The notes beneath the pieces are model-generated. The model was given only the letters and a program-made list of their open reading frames with translations, had not been told where the DNA came from and made no database searches. The position numbers and the translations under genes are program-made. DNA of 64,000 nucleotides from Acanthaster planci. Its lineage: Eukaryota > Echinodermata > Asteroidea > Valvatida > Acanthasteridae. Every line of letters starts with the position of its first letter. The stretch's first letter is position 1. Positions 1 to 12,500 of this stretch are shown one piece after another. The stretch is from NCBI RefSeq assembly GCF_001949145.1, contig NW_019091383.1, forward strand, positions 2,005,752-2,069,751, in the 5' to 3' direction.

Positions 1-2490
1 TGCGTATTCTTCGTGAGTTCAACTTCTGGATCGTGTTTACTTGTATTTGTGGGGCTCGTTTTCCCGGCAATGCTTGGTTTCTGTTCAACGTTTCTCATCT
101 TCAAGCTAAGGGTTTCTCCCCCCAAACATCTGCCGCGCTCTGTTCAGCGGCGAGCGTTGGTTACCTCGTCGGTTGTGTGATGTTCTCACCTCTTGTGGAC
201 AGAGGCTTTCTGAAATGCTCGACGGGAGTATTGATAAGCAGCCTGCTTTTGACATTGTCACTTGCGATAGATCCATTCCTGCACGAAGCATGGAGTATTG
301 CTGTGTTTACAGCTCTCTTTGGTCTGTCTTCATCAGCACTGTACGCCCTTACTGATGTTCTTACCAAAGAACTGTTAGGCCGGGAAAGACTAACCAGCGC
401 CTTTGCGTGGATAGGAGCTCTAGGGGTGCCGGCAAAACTGCTTGCGGGGTTTTTGCCTGGTAAGTGTCAAAACAGTATCAACAACATTCGAATGAGCAAA
501 CAAACAACTAAACAAATAAATTCCTGCATGATCTGCCATTCAGTCTTGAAGAAAAAAATATTCGTCCAAGTTGGTAGCGCTGAAGCGTCCAAGTTGGTAG
601 CTCTGAAGCGTCCAAGTTGGTAGCGCTGAAGCGTCCAAGTTGGTAGTGCTGAAGCGTCCAAGTTGGTAGCGCTGATGCGTCCAAGTTGGTAGCGCTGATG
701 CTTCCAAGTTGGCATCGCTGATGCGTCCAAGTTGGTAGCGCTGATGCGTCCAAGTTGGTAGCGCTGATGCGTCCAAGTTGGTAGCGCTGATGCTTCCAAG
801 TTGGTAGCGCTGATGCGTCCAAGTTGGTAGCGCTGATGCATCCAAGTTGGTAGCGCTGAAGCGTCCAATTTGGTAGCGCTGAATGCAACACCCATTGACC
901 TTCAGTTGTCCAGCGTAAATGACAGCAGTGGCCTTTCAATTTTACTTCTGATCTTCTGCCTCCAAAAGATAAATATTTAATTAAGCTTCCTGTCTGTTCG
1001 AGCAGCCCCCTTTTTATAATTATACTCAGTACAGTGACCTTGCAGTTTTGATCCTCATCTTTCTGTCATGCAGCCAATACATGCAACAAAATATTTAAAC
1101 GTAAGTTTGTTCTTTTTTTCACTTACGCCACCTCAGTCTTTTGACTTAATAAACAAGTCCGTTTAAGGGTAGCCGCAATCAATTTGTTTTTAATACAAAC
1201 CTTCAAAATTCACCTATGCGGCTCAGCTAACCTTATTTTCAACTTTCTTTTCACTATTTCAAAGGGTGTTTCACTGCCTTGTTAGTGTTTATGATAATGA
1301 TACTTCCATATTCATGAGCAAAACTGTGATGTCATTTCACGAAAAAGCCTTAATGTTACATTTGTTGAACGCAAAGAGTCCTGTATTTTGTACCTTTTAC
1401 TGGACTCGGTTTCCTCTTCTTTCCTGATTCATTGTTACTTATGTGAATAGCAGCAATAAGCAAGCAAAATCCCTCTCTCAGAAATGTTTCGAATATTCTG
1501 GATTCACAATTTGAACACAAACACCACCTATGTGCAGAACCCTGTCTTACCGAGACGAATTCACAGCAACAGCGTCCTTAGTGAACAGACGGGTAAATCA
1601 AAATGACCGAAATTTTAAGGCATGGAAGCAAAAAGAAAAATGATGCCGTTATACGTGTATTTGAGAATAAGTGATTGATGGGGGTGTCAATTCCGTCCAC
1701 ATCATCCGAGGGTCGAGTTCGGGCACCCTATTTTTGACACAGGTTTCTTGTTCTCACGCTCGAACGGCGGGAACACTGATCTGAACACTGTTCTCAGAAC
1801 AGGATCACACTCCACCTCCTCGTCAGGGTTTTACGGGAACACCCGGAAAAACCCGTGAGATTTTGATTTTTGAACAGCTGCAAGAAGTAGAGAGATGGCT
1901 TCGAAAGCCAAAGACAATGGAAAGTTTTGCAAAATTAACATTCATTATTTTCCACAACACAGAAACTAATGTTCCTGTTTGAATAGAAAAGGATTCAGGG
2001 GCTCCTTACACGGGCCGGGCACCGCCAGTTGCATGTTGCTTGTCACTTACTACCAGCAATAACTGGTTGCTTGTTCCTGGCGTTCGAGCGGCCGACCCAC
2101 GAACAACAAATCGAGCTGTCCGTGAACATACGCGAACTAGTCGCCCGAACTCATCCCTAGATAAGATCAGCCTATGAGCTTGAGCTTAACAAAGAGAGGG
2201 CGCAATTTTCCTAGTAACAGAGTCTCCTATGAAAATGCACACGTTACGGCCAGCTGCGCGTCGCTACCAGCAAAATGAACACTCCCGACGAACATGGATC
2301 TGATCAACTGATGAGGGGTGCTTCTGCTCAAGGTGAATAACGCTGTGACCTATAACACTTTGTATATTCTTCCAAAGGTTGGCTGTACGACTCGAGCGGC
2401 AGCTACGACTTGGCTTTCATCATCATGGGCGCTTCGCCAACTGTGGCTGCCATCCCCCTGGTCATCGGAAAATTTTGGAAAGAAATATGA
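1..2490 (+). CDS. SLC16-like MFS transporter, copy 1 (3' part; left edge of window)
   Basis: Only the last two coding exons are inside the window. The visible part of exon 3 runs 1-459 (first full codon at 3), ending CCTG|GTAAGT. Exon 4 is 2378-2490, after a TTCCAAAG acceptor and ending in TGA. Together they encode the C-terminal membrane half of a monocarboxylate-transporter-like permease, with five or six hydrophobic segments and the family-typical ending GWLYDSSGSYDLAFIIMGA. Splice phase (1) and the 113-nt length of exon 4 match copies 2 and 3. No stop or frameshift is visible, so this copy may be functional. Intron 3 (460-2377) carries a 23-bp minisatellite and a MITE, and is much longer than the 723-bp intron in copy 3. 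The substrate cannot be inferred. Confidence 0.8.
565..886. repeat. 23-bp minisatellite, about 14 units, in intron 3 of transporter copy 1
   Basis: The unit is close to GCGTCCAAGTTGGTAGCGCTGA plus one base. Fourteen CCAAGTTGG-type cores occur at 23-bp spacing. End units carry GAAGC and central units carry GATGC, so variants are blocked. Because 23 is not a multiple of three, the minus strand reads a 23-residue periodic open frame in all three frames, which is a repeat artefact rather than a gene. The homologous intron of copy 3 has only two units (12857-12900), so the array expanded after duplication. Confidence 0.95.
1709..2158. mobile_element. Non-autonomous DNA transposon (MITE family A), copy 1
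   Basis: This 450-bp block recurs at 15665-16127 at clearly recognisable identity across its length. The left end AGGGTCGAGTTCGGGC is mirrored by the reverse complement of the right end, AGGGATGAGTTCGGGCG. Subterminal inverted blocks around GCTCGAACG..GGAAC are also mirrored. It has no coding capacity. It sits in intron 3 of transporter copy 1 and is absent from the homologous intron of copy 3. No clear target-site duplication was found, so the superfamily is not assigned. Confidence 0.75.
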
Positions 2491-4285
2491 AGATTATTGT
2501 GCCCAGATCAAAATAGGCACTGTGAAGTGCCATCCCATCTTACTATCCACCAAGAAGAGTACTGGCCCAATGTGGCTGGTCCCAGTCTTTATTTTTCTCT
2601 CGGTAATGAAGGGAAATGGACCAGTTGTTGACAACGATCATTGGTCAGACTGGGCTCAGAAAGCCGGCAGAGTATGACATTCAGCTGTTAGAAGAAATTT
2701 CCGTGCATTGGAGTTCCATCATGGTCTTGAGTAGAAAAATACTCCTAAATCCACCACATCTGATGCAAAATGGTTTGCACAATGCCTGTTTTTGAAGTAA
2801 AACCGAGCTCAACCAATAGAACGCAGGTAGTCAAAGTCTACTCTTATTGGTTACTACAGTATTATTGGTTACCATTACAGTATACTGAATGAAATAAAAT
2901 GTAAACAAAACTAGAGTTATTTAATTTGACATTGATTATTTTGAAGTACACGTATTTTCTGCATAATAAGACCGCATGCCTGCAGTAACCCCTGAATATA
3001 AGTGTGCGAGTATCCACAAGCCTCTCCGTCAGCTTCGTAGAAGGGGGGAGCGATCCTGGGTAGCGTCCGGACGAAGGGGAAGACCCGCTGGAGATATAAA
3101 TTACAGTTTGCAGACCACTCTGATAAAAACAATCTCGGGTAATACGAAATGGAAGTAACTGAATGGACAACTTTATAAAAATACTGATTTATTCTTGGCA
3201 TTAAAAGCAAAACGATGCAAAATCTAGCATCGCATCGAGAATACATGTAATGTGAATCACACGCCAAACCTGTTTTCACCAGACTTGCCTTTTTGGGCTA
3301 ATCTATGGTGAGATGTCCGAAGTGGTTTTGTACCAAGTCCTTCCATTTGGTTTGAAACACCCAAGGTACGCGGTCTGGTGTTGATAAAGACTTCTTAGCG
3401 TGCAGAAGACGCACACAAGACCAGTGTTGCCTATTCCTTTCCGTCCTTTAGTATAACCAATGCATAATCACCAGTGTGAGAAGTGAAGCAGGAGGAGTCG
3501 CACACGTTCGCACCAAGCTCTACAATCAAATCTGTGTGGCAGGGAAGGCCTACCAGAGGATCACAGTATTTCCAATAATATTTAGACCTACAATATTTTG
3601 TTCGGTTAAGACTCCTTTTTCTAGCTTAGCGGGCTCGTAAACTGACTTGGTGACGTTTGGCTCAGCAGCGGGCGATTCCGTTTAGCTGTGAATTTGATAA
3701 GCTGTTTGAAGAAATTCTCTCATAAATTTGATAAGCCTGACCAGCAGTAGCAGGCTATTTTCTAGCTATCTTATGCAGAGGCAGACATAACCCCCACTCT
3801 TTTTATTTTACCTTGGTATAGGCCTACATGTAATTTTCTTGCATTCTAAACCCTTTATACCAAAACCATTCAACATATATTCAATTTCTGTTGCGCATGT
3901 CTGTCAGCTCAAACTGCAACTAGTTACCAGAAAAAGTGGTGGATTATGGTTGTAATCTCCGGATCAAAGTTGCAGTGATGAACGCACGCACGCATGGAAA
4001 TTTTATCGTGGATGCATGCACAATTCGTGTAACGCGTGACCGGCAACAGAATGGGAAAAAGTCCCTCACAGACAAATAAATGCGCATACGGGCAGCAAAG
4101 GCATTCTGTCATCTGTATCATGGCTAATAATTATGGCTCGTTTATAGTTGATCTTCAAACACGAAATGCTCTGTGAGCCATTGCTCAAGAGGATCATCCC
4201 GGGACCTTAACCTATGCAAATTCTCAATCAATATTCGCGATTCAGTGCGAGGCTATCTAGAAACTAGTTTTAGGTCAACCTCATA
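2491..4285. other. Intergenic, transporter copy 1 to copy 2
   Basis: The first ~800 bp align with the 3' flank of copy 3 (13597-14360), for example the shared ATTTAATTTGACATTGATTA, so the duplicated unit includes 3' flanking DNA. Around 3312-3380 the + strand reads YQVLPFGLKHP, resembling the LPFGL motif of retroelement reverse transcriptases, but only a few tens of codons are suggestive. No gene was recognised. Confidence 0.6.
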
Positions 4286-6703
4286 ATGGAAGCAACTTTA
4301 GAGTTTAATTCAAATGGCTGTTTCATCGCCTTGACGTCGTTCGCCGTTGTTGCGTTGTGGAAAGGCGTGTATAAAAGTCTGGGTGTGCTGCTACCAACAT
4401 TAACGGACCAGTTCACCGACCGCACTTGGCTGACCGGAGTGGCGATATCATTCATGGGATTATCTGCAGATATATCAGGTAACGGCAGAATGCGACTGAT
4501 TCAGTGTACCTATTATATGAACCAAATCCTCCCGTTGTAATACATCGTCGTTAACGGTATTTATTGGGGTTACCTGTTAAAAGCAAAAAACAAACTGCCA
4601 AACCGTATGTTCAAAATTTATCAAAACATCCAATAAAATCGAACAAAGGAAGGCGGTATAAAGTAGAGGACAGTTCAAAATTCAAAAGATAACTGGTAAC
4701 ATTTCCCATGCTGTTTGCAGGTCTGTTGACTAATCTTTGGAAGGCAGGTTTGGACGTCGACGGATGTTAATACTCGGCACGTTGACGGTCAGTGTTGGCT
4801 TGATGTTGGTCCCGCTTGCCACAAGTATTGTGCACATCGCCATTGATTTAGGCGTTGTGGTTGGTAAGAATTTGCTCTAAAATAACAAATTCTGTAACAG
4901 GAGAGTTGTACTACTGAGCGGAGGATCCAGGAATTTTTTTTTGGGGGGGGGAGTCAGACCGGAGATTTATTTCAATTTCGTGGAAAAGATTGTAAAGCAA
5001 TGCACATGACGTCTGCTGAATGCTATCTTGTTTTTAAATTTACTTAAATTATTTTTAAAATTATTTTTTTTCCTTTTGTTTTTACCTTTTTAAGTCTCAG
5101 AGTGGGGTGTCCGCCCTGGACCCGCACCTGGTAACTCTTTGGCCCAGCAGTAAGCACAGCTAAAGGCACGCTTACTTCAGAGAAAAACATGCTTAACTTA
5201 GGGATACAACAATAATTATGCGTTAGCAAAACCACTCCAAGTACAACCATGGAAGAGTCCTTAAGGTTAGCGGTTGTTTTTGGCTGGTTTTTTTTGGGGG
5301 GGGTTGGTTATAGTAAGCACAACATATATGCAGACTGTTATATCTTAACTGGATTTATCCTGATTTTTCTACATAGGACCGGCTCTGGGCATTTCGCTGT
5401 TCTTAGTAAAGTTCCTCTGGGACGTCACTTTAGTAAGCGGTATACATTGGCCAGTGGTCCCTCTTCTAGCCTTTGCACCAATGACGCAGCTATTCCTTGA
5501 TACCTACGGATAGTTAGGAGCCGCCTTGCTCCTTGCTAGGGTCTGTTTGCACTCAGTAGTCTGACCCCTGCTTGTCAAGAAAGAAAAACAACGGTACGAG
5601 ACACCACCCAACCAGCATGACCACGAAGAAACTAACAGCACAGGAATGATCCGCGTTAAATCCTGCTTTGCTCATGCGCTCTCAACTCTGGATGTGAATA
5701 TTCTTCGTGAGTTCAACTTCTGGATTGTTTTTACCTGTATTTTATGGGACTCATTTTTCGGGCAATGGTTGGTTTCTGTTCAACGTTTCCCATCTTCAAG
5801 CTAAGGGGTTCTCCCCCAAGCATCTGTTCAGCAGCGAGCGTTGGTTACCTCGTCGGTTGTATGCTGTTCACGCAGCTTGTGGACAGAGGCTTTCTGAAAT
5901 GCTCAACGGGAGTATTGATAAGCAGCCTGCTTTTGACATTGTCACTTGCGATAGATCCATTCCTGCACGAAGCATGGAGTATTGCTGTGTTTACAGCTCT
6001 CTTTGGTCTGTCTTCATCAGCACTGTATGTCCTTACTGATGTTCTTACCAAAGAACTGTTAGGCCGGGAAAGATTAACCAGCGCCTTCGCGTGGATAGGA
6101 GCTCTAGGGGTGCTGGCAAAACTTCTTGCCGGTTTTTTATCAGGTACAAAGAGCCCTTCAAACAGTTAAAAATCTGTGCTTGACCGAGTATTCAGGTACG
6201 CCCATGTGCAAAATTATTTGAAAGTTTAAATGATAGAAAAGCCTCAAAAGATTCCCTGGGATTAGTTTCTACTTAATACGTGGTGACCTTAAACGTAGAA
6301 CTTCGTTTTGATTTGACACAAAATTTATTACAATAGATTTTGGTTCTTTAAATATTCAGTTTGGTAAATCTGGTTTTATAAAGACGTAATGTAAAAAGAA
6401 AGTACTCGGCATCAACACGATAATAACGAAATGCGAAACTAGAGAATCAAAGCTTGAAGCGGTAAACTGTATTGGGACATTTTAAAAGATGAAGTTATGG
6501 ATGCAAAGTCCGTCCTCCATGCTCCTACGCTGTTTAAACTTATAAAATCCCCTCAGTATTTTGACTTTATCATGTATCCTGTTTTCAAAGGTTGGTTGTA
6601 TGATATAACTGGGAGTTACGACGTGGCTTTCGTCATAATGGGCGCTGCAGCAACAGTGGCAGTCATCCCTCTGGTCATCGGAAAAATTTGGAGAGAATTG
6701 TGA
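4286..6703 (+). pseudogene. SLC16-like MFS transporter, copy 2 (pseudogene)
   Basis: The four-exon layout of copy 3 is retained: exon 1 4286-4478 (193 nt, intact), exon 2 4721-4863, exon 3 5377-6143, exon 4 6591-6703 (113 nt, intact). Splice dinucleotides are still present. Exon 2 is 143 nt instead of 144; the lost base shifts frame and gives TAA at 4768-4770. Exon 3 has a further one-base loss near 5392 and lacks about 20 nt that in copy 3 encode the NGISHTGQ region. It also has TAG in place of the Trp codon at 5511-5513, TGA in place of Cys at 5562-5564, and another frame shift near 5816-5830. The intact outer exons suggest fairly recent inactivation, or selection on a shorter product, which is less likely. 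Confidence 0.85.
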
Positions 6704-9541
6704 GCTCTGTACATCAACTTCTGAGGCGTAAACAGCCAGGAAAGTACGTGAAGGCGACTTGCCCCGACGGATTTTTTTACAAAGAATTTCTCATACGAAA
6801 GAGAAGTAATTGGTATAATTATTTATCAAATATTAGCAAGTGCTTTCATCACAACAGGCAATCTAGAATAAGGGTACTCTTTGTCGATATACTAAATCAT
6901 AAAGGATATGTATTGGTTGAACTACTCATTTATCATGCACCTGGTATAGGCCTACCCGTTCTTTAATGCGAGGACTGAGACTTCCGTCGCAAATCTTGTG
7001 TTGTATTTTGGAACACTGGCCACTTCAGTACAGGTTTTCCGTTGACATGATTACAAAACAACAATTAATAAATAAGACAGAAATGCACACATTATTGATT
7101 TCTAGCTGACCTATTTTTCAGAAATGAAATTTATGAGTAGCTCCTATCTTAATTCAATGACTTTACACCGCGGTTCAGTGAATGAGACTTAGTATAAAGT
7201 AAGTGTTCCACATACGTATGCAGAAATCCAATATTGCGACTCGAGTTTCGTGTTTGTTTCAGTTAGAAAACACGGGTGATCGGATGTTATTAGTTCTATG
7301 AATTTTTATTGGTCTGCATATGGATTGGCCTGTACGAATGGACCTTCGTGGTAAGGTCGTGTGACATTCAATATTAATATTTTATATGCTCCTAACACAT
7401 CCCTAGTCCTTTAGCACACTGGCGTCCATACCGAATTGAATGCATTGACTTTTTAGTGTACAATGTTCCGTCGCCTCTTCGTAGAACGCCACCGTAAAAC
7501 CAGACAGGAACTGGTCAAGTTCTGCTGTGGATCGGTTATACGTCGTCTAAACTCGTACAGCGCACCTTGCGTAAGATTCTAGTTGACGTACAGCATACCG
7601 GATTTGTTTCTTTGTATTCTTTGAGTCCGCTCCGTTAAGTAATTCAGCAACACGGTGGGGGGTTCAGCTTGAACCCACCGCCATTTTAGTCATCACGGGC
7701 ATAAACGCGCCCTCTGTTGACTAATTACGTGTTAAAGTCCTTTGCGTGCAATAGATAAAACTGCATATAACCCAAAATGCACGTTGTGTGTAACAAAATG
7801 CAACGTTTATGACATAAACCACGAAAAAGTATATTTATAAAATATCGAGGGACCTATGATCCTCCAATAAAACGACAAGGATCTATTTAGGGGATCATCA
7901 AATAATGTATAATATGGAAATAAGAAAAAATAGTCATCATGACGTCATAAGACCGGAGAAAATGCATATTTTACCTAAGCTTGAGCTCTGAGAATGGCGC
8001 GTACATATGTTTAAAATGGAATATTAATACACTGTTGTGTTTATCTGTGGATGGATAAAACATATCCCGTGTGAATAATTTTCTCATAAATAGGCCTACA
8101 TGGAGTAACACTTTGTCACCTGGTGACTGGCTTATACTGGGAAGAGGGGTGGAGATTGTTGTTTATTTCATATTTCCACTAATTCTTAAGAGATATATAA
8201 AGGCATATGCAAAGTGCATGGTGAGTAAGCGTGGGCAGAGTGGCAAGTGGGCGAAGTGGTTTGGTAAATAGGCAAAGTGACCAACACCACCCTGGCTGAA
8301 TATCGCTTTAGGGGAGGGTTTATTGTCTTATAAAGTAGTGTTGGTTCTTAGAAGCAATAACATTGGTAACATTCTTAATCAAACTTCCTCATCATCTTTT
8401 GTCTTCCAAAGTACATTTGTTTTCGCTCAGATTTGGTCACTTGTATGAATTTGGGGATTGCCATACCAGTCATTTCTCTTGACACAGTGTTAAAGTAGCA
8501 TAGTCAGGTAAGTCAAGATAATTGTGAATAACAATTCAAATGAGTATCATGTAGATATTGAATCTGAGTTGAACTTTATCGTATACATTTGAGTGAAAGT
8601 TTTGTTCTGAGAAAAAGTGAGTCCCGGGCCAGCCAGAACAGGTATTCAGTATCGGAAGGGGGGGGAGAAGCACGGGTCCCTCGTTCGAGGCGTATTCCCC
8701 GCCCCTGTGTGCCCACTTCTCACAAATTACAGAAGAAAATATGTGGAGATAGTCCGCCATGGTCAGTGTTTTGCATGTGACCTAATCCATTAAGCGCCCC
8801 CCCCCCAAAATGAGGGCCTCGATCCAAGCTCTTCAGAAAAGTACCCCAGTTACACCACTGCAGGCGTTGGGTACGGTACAAATATTTTTTGTTCAACCAG
8901 TTTTGTGTGGGTGTGGGTGTGAAAACGGCTGTAAATTTACCTGACATCTGGATAAAAAGGTTGGGAACATCTAACACACTTTAGCACAAAAAAAACCTAC
9001 AAAGTTAATATGCAGATGACTGGGGGCTATTGTTATTTTATCATTTTTATCATGGTAATAATTTACTGAATTTTCTGAAAAATGTGCTTTTGTACATAAC
9101 AAATTATAGCAGATGAGTTTCTCAGTCGTGAAGTAAATCAAGACACGAACAAGAACATGAACTAAAATATGTATCATTGTAGTTTACGCTCAATAACGCA
9201 GCTCACCTGTAATCACAAGCAAGTTTTTCGATAAATAATATGTCAGACAAGTTTATTTCTGTATACTTCTACGGTAGTGACTGGCAGTCCCAAATGGCAC
9301 ACAGAAGTGCAGAACAAGCCGACAATAACTGACCCGGCTCGGTTCAGCTGAATGAGTCCCGACAATACAATACCTGCCGTTGTGCTACAGTTCATTCAGA
9401 CGTTGAAAATAACCCATCATCTGAAGTGGAAGTACCGGATCCCAGAATTCATTAGCGAATCACACGGTCTGATCTGCTGTCGGTGATACATCTCTACGGA
9501 CCTACATTTTCGGCGCTCCATTTTCTTCGGACAGGCCTGCA
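6704..9541. other. Intergenic, transporter copy 2 to copy 3
   Basis: About 2.8 kb of AT-rich non-coding sequence with short G or C homopolymers (for example near 8660 and 8800). Open frames are short and none resembles a known protein. The promoter of copy 3 presumably lies in the last few hundred bases, but no core element was convincing. Confidence 0.6.
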
Positions 9542-12500
9542 ATGGACACGAGTGCAGAACTGAACGCAAACGGCGGTTTCATTGTGTTGACGTCCTTCTG
9601 TAACGTGGTGCTTTGGGGCGGGATCTATAAAAGTCTGGGTGTGCTTCTACCAACACTAACAGACCAGTTCACCGACCATACCTGGCTTACCGGAGTGGTT
9701 ATATCATTCATAGGAGTATCGGCAGATTTATCAGGTACAAGAATTAAATTCTGACACATACCTTGCAGACGCGTTCCAAGGGGGGGTTTGCTAGACCTTT
9801 CGCACTTGACGTCACCTTTTAACTTTCGTTACTGCTCATAATGACCCTGCAAATATGATCAGGGACGATATATTTAATGAAACAAAATTAAATAGAGAAT
9901 TACGAATCCAATACTTCTCCACCCCAATTTTTTCCCATTTGGGGGAAAGGGCCTAGACTAAAGGGTTTTTTGGGGGGAGGGCTGAACCAAACCAAACCAA
10001 ATAAACAAACCTACCCATCGTAAGATAGCTTATTAAGATAGCTTATTATTAATTTTTGAGTATTATTATATCCGTCTAACGGGTTGGTTTCAAACTAGAA
10101 TGAAATAAACTTGCCAAGAGACAACTTCAGTAGACTTACCGCGGCCCATCAGTGAAGTCACGATGACGTCATCGATACTTGGATATTTCAATATTTCGAA
10201 GTCTGAACTAACTTGTAGGGTCCTCCTTGCCAGAGGGATGTGGAAAATATTTGCGGATATTCATCTCGTACGTATGACTGGTGAATCGTAGCTCGTATGT
10301 ACACGTTATATCTCATACTAAGGACTAATACGTGTCATGCGTCCGATTATAAGTGGCGCAAATCTGTGCCGGAAATTAGGAGGTATCGGTAATGGGGAAA
10401 AGTGGCGGAATGACTGGCCCGTCCGAGAAAATGTGGTGAGTGGGATAGGGAGATGACACCATAGGGCTCTATACAGAAATAGGTGTTCATGATCTTGATG
10501 TATACATTTGTAATATGCATTCCATGTGCATTCATGCAGAATCTTGCATCAGAATGGCAATTGTATGGCTTTTTCATTATTTTCCCTGTTTTGAGTGATA
10601 TTGAATGCATTTTAGTCGTTGGAAATCCGAAGAATTCTTCACACACTGCTTAAATTTTTGCTCTACACAAGGACGTGTGTGCAGGCGTGGCATACAAAGT
10701 GTGGACCACAAAAGAAGTCAACTTAATGTAGGGTGCAATGGCGTTGTGTGGACTCGCACACGTCCACACAATGTTTTGCCCTCTCTATGACAAACGGTTT
10801 CAAAGGCATTTTGGGGTCAAGGTTATCGTGGCAAAATGAAGAGGAACAGTCCAGGAAATCATCATCAAAAATCAAGCTCAAAGGAGTTATCCTAGTAGGA
10901 GAAAAAGGAGCATTTCCACACGTTTTCTTATGCACGGAAGAGCAAAGGAATATCCGCACTTTGTATGTAAACATGCGCTTACACATGGGGCCTTGTGGGG
11001 TACTGGAACATTGGGAAGTACCCCCACAAGACCAGTATTTACCTTATGGGGTACTAAAATTGGTACCCCACAAGAATTTTACGAAACTGATATTTGGAAA
11101 TAACTCAGAAAGGGGAATTTTTGAAGGGTAAAAATCTGTAGCAAATTGAAGTGTTTTATATAAGGGTCGAAATTTCAACCAAGGGAAGTGAATTTGGTTT
11201 AAATTGGAGTGATTTGAAATTTTTTGCGTGTTGTGTGGGAGTTTTGTTCACGAGGACAAAGGAAATACCCCACAAGTATAACTGTGTAAGGATGGGTGTG
11301 GGTGTGTCAGTGGGAGGGTGATTCAAAAAGCCCATCCCCACACCCTCAGAAAGTGAGGGGATCCCCCATTTAAGTCCGTGCTTTTATGTCTTACGCACAT
11401 TCTATTTCATCTGCTATGAAACAGGTCTGTTCACCACACTTCTTGAAGACAAATTTGGACGTCGACGGATGTTAATACTCAGCACGTTGACAGTCAATGT
11501 GGGCTTGATGTTGGTCCCGCTTGCCACAAGTATTGTGCACATCGCCATTGTTTTAGCTGTCGTTGTTGGTAAGAATTTGTTCCCCAAAAAGAAATTATGT
11601 TACAGGGATTCTGACTTTTACATAAAAACTTACCAATAAAGCATTCTGGTACGCAACTTTACTACATGTATCATGCCTTAGACAAAATGTTGACGCCACC
11701 ATAACGACGGATACGCGGATGCCTTCCATGACTCCCTTCACAGCATAATTCTATGACCGGTATAGGCCCTAACTGGGTGTGCCTGCAAACCGCAGACGTT
11801 TATTGAATGTTAAATTGAAACGGGTATACCGAAAGAGTTCCCGAAGTCGAGCCTGGATAGTAGATGGCCTTCATTCATATGAATGTGGAAAGCAAAGTCG
11901 CATTCTTTTTTTTCCAAAAGATAACAAGACGGATTTTTCTTCATATTATTTTGCTTTAGGACCAGCCGTGGGTATTTCTGCTGTTCTCAGTAAAGTTCTT
12001 CTGGGACGTCACTTTAACAAGCGTTACACACTGGCCAATGGAATAAGTCACACCGGACAAGTGGTCTCTCTCCTTGCATTTGCACCAATGACGCAGCTAT
12101 TCCTTGATACCTACGGTTGGAGAGGGGCCACCTTGCTCCTTGCTGGGGTCTGTTTGCACTCAGTAGTCTGCCCTGTGCTTGTCAAGGAAGAAAAAGAACG
12201 GTACGAGACACCACCCGACCAACATGACCACAAAGAAACTAACAGCACAGGAATGACCCGCGTTAAATCTTGCTTTGCTCATGCGCTCTCAACTGTGGAT
12301 CTGCGTATTCTTCGTGAGTTCAACTTCTGGGTCGTTTTTTCCTGTTTTTTCGGGGCTCGTTTTCCCGACAATGCTTGGTTTCTATTCAATATTTCCCATC
12401 TTCAAGCTAAGGGTTTCTCCCCCCAAACATCTGCCGCGCTCTGTTCAGCGGCGAGCGTTGGTTACCTCGTCGGTTGTGTGATGTTCTCACCTCTTGTGGA

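Noticed and set aside
467-939. Overlapping minus-strand frames of 101-143 aa with 23-residue repeats
   Set aside because: They are translations of the 23-bp minisatellite; the period is not a multiple of three, so every frame stays open.
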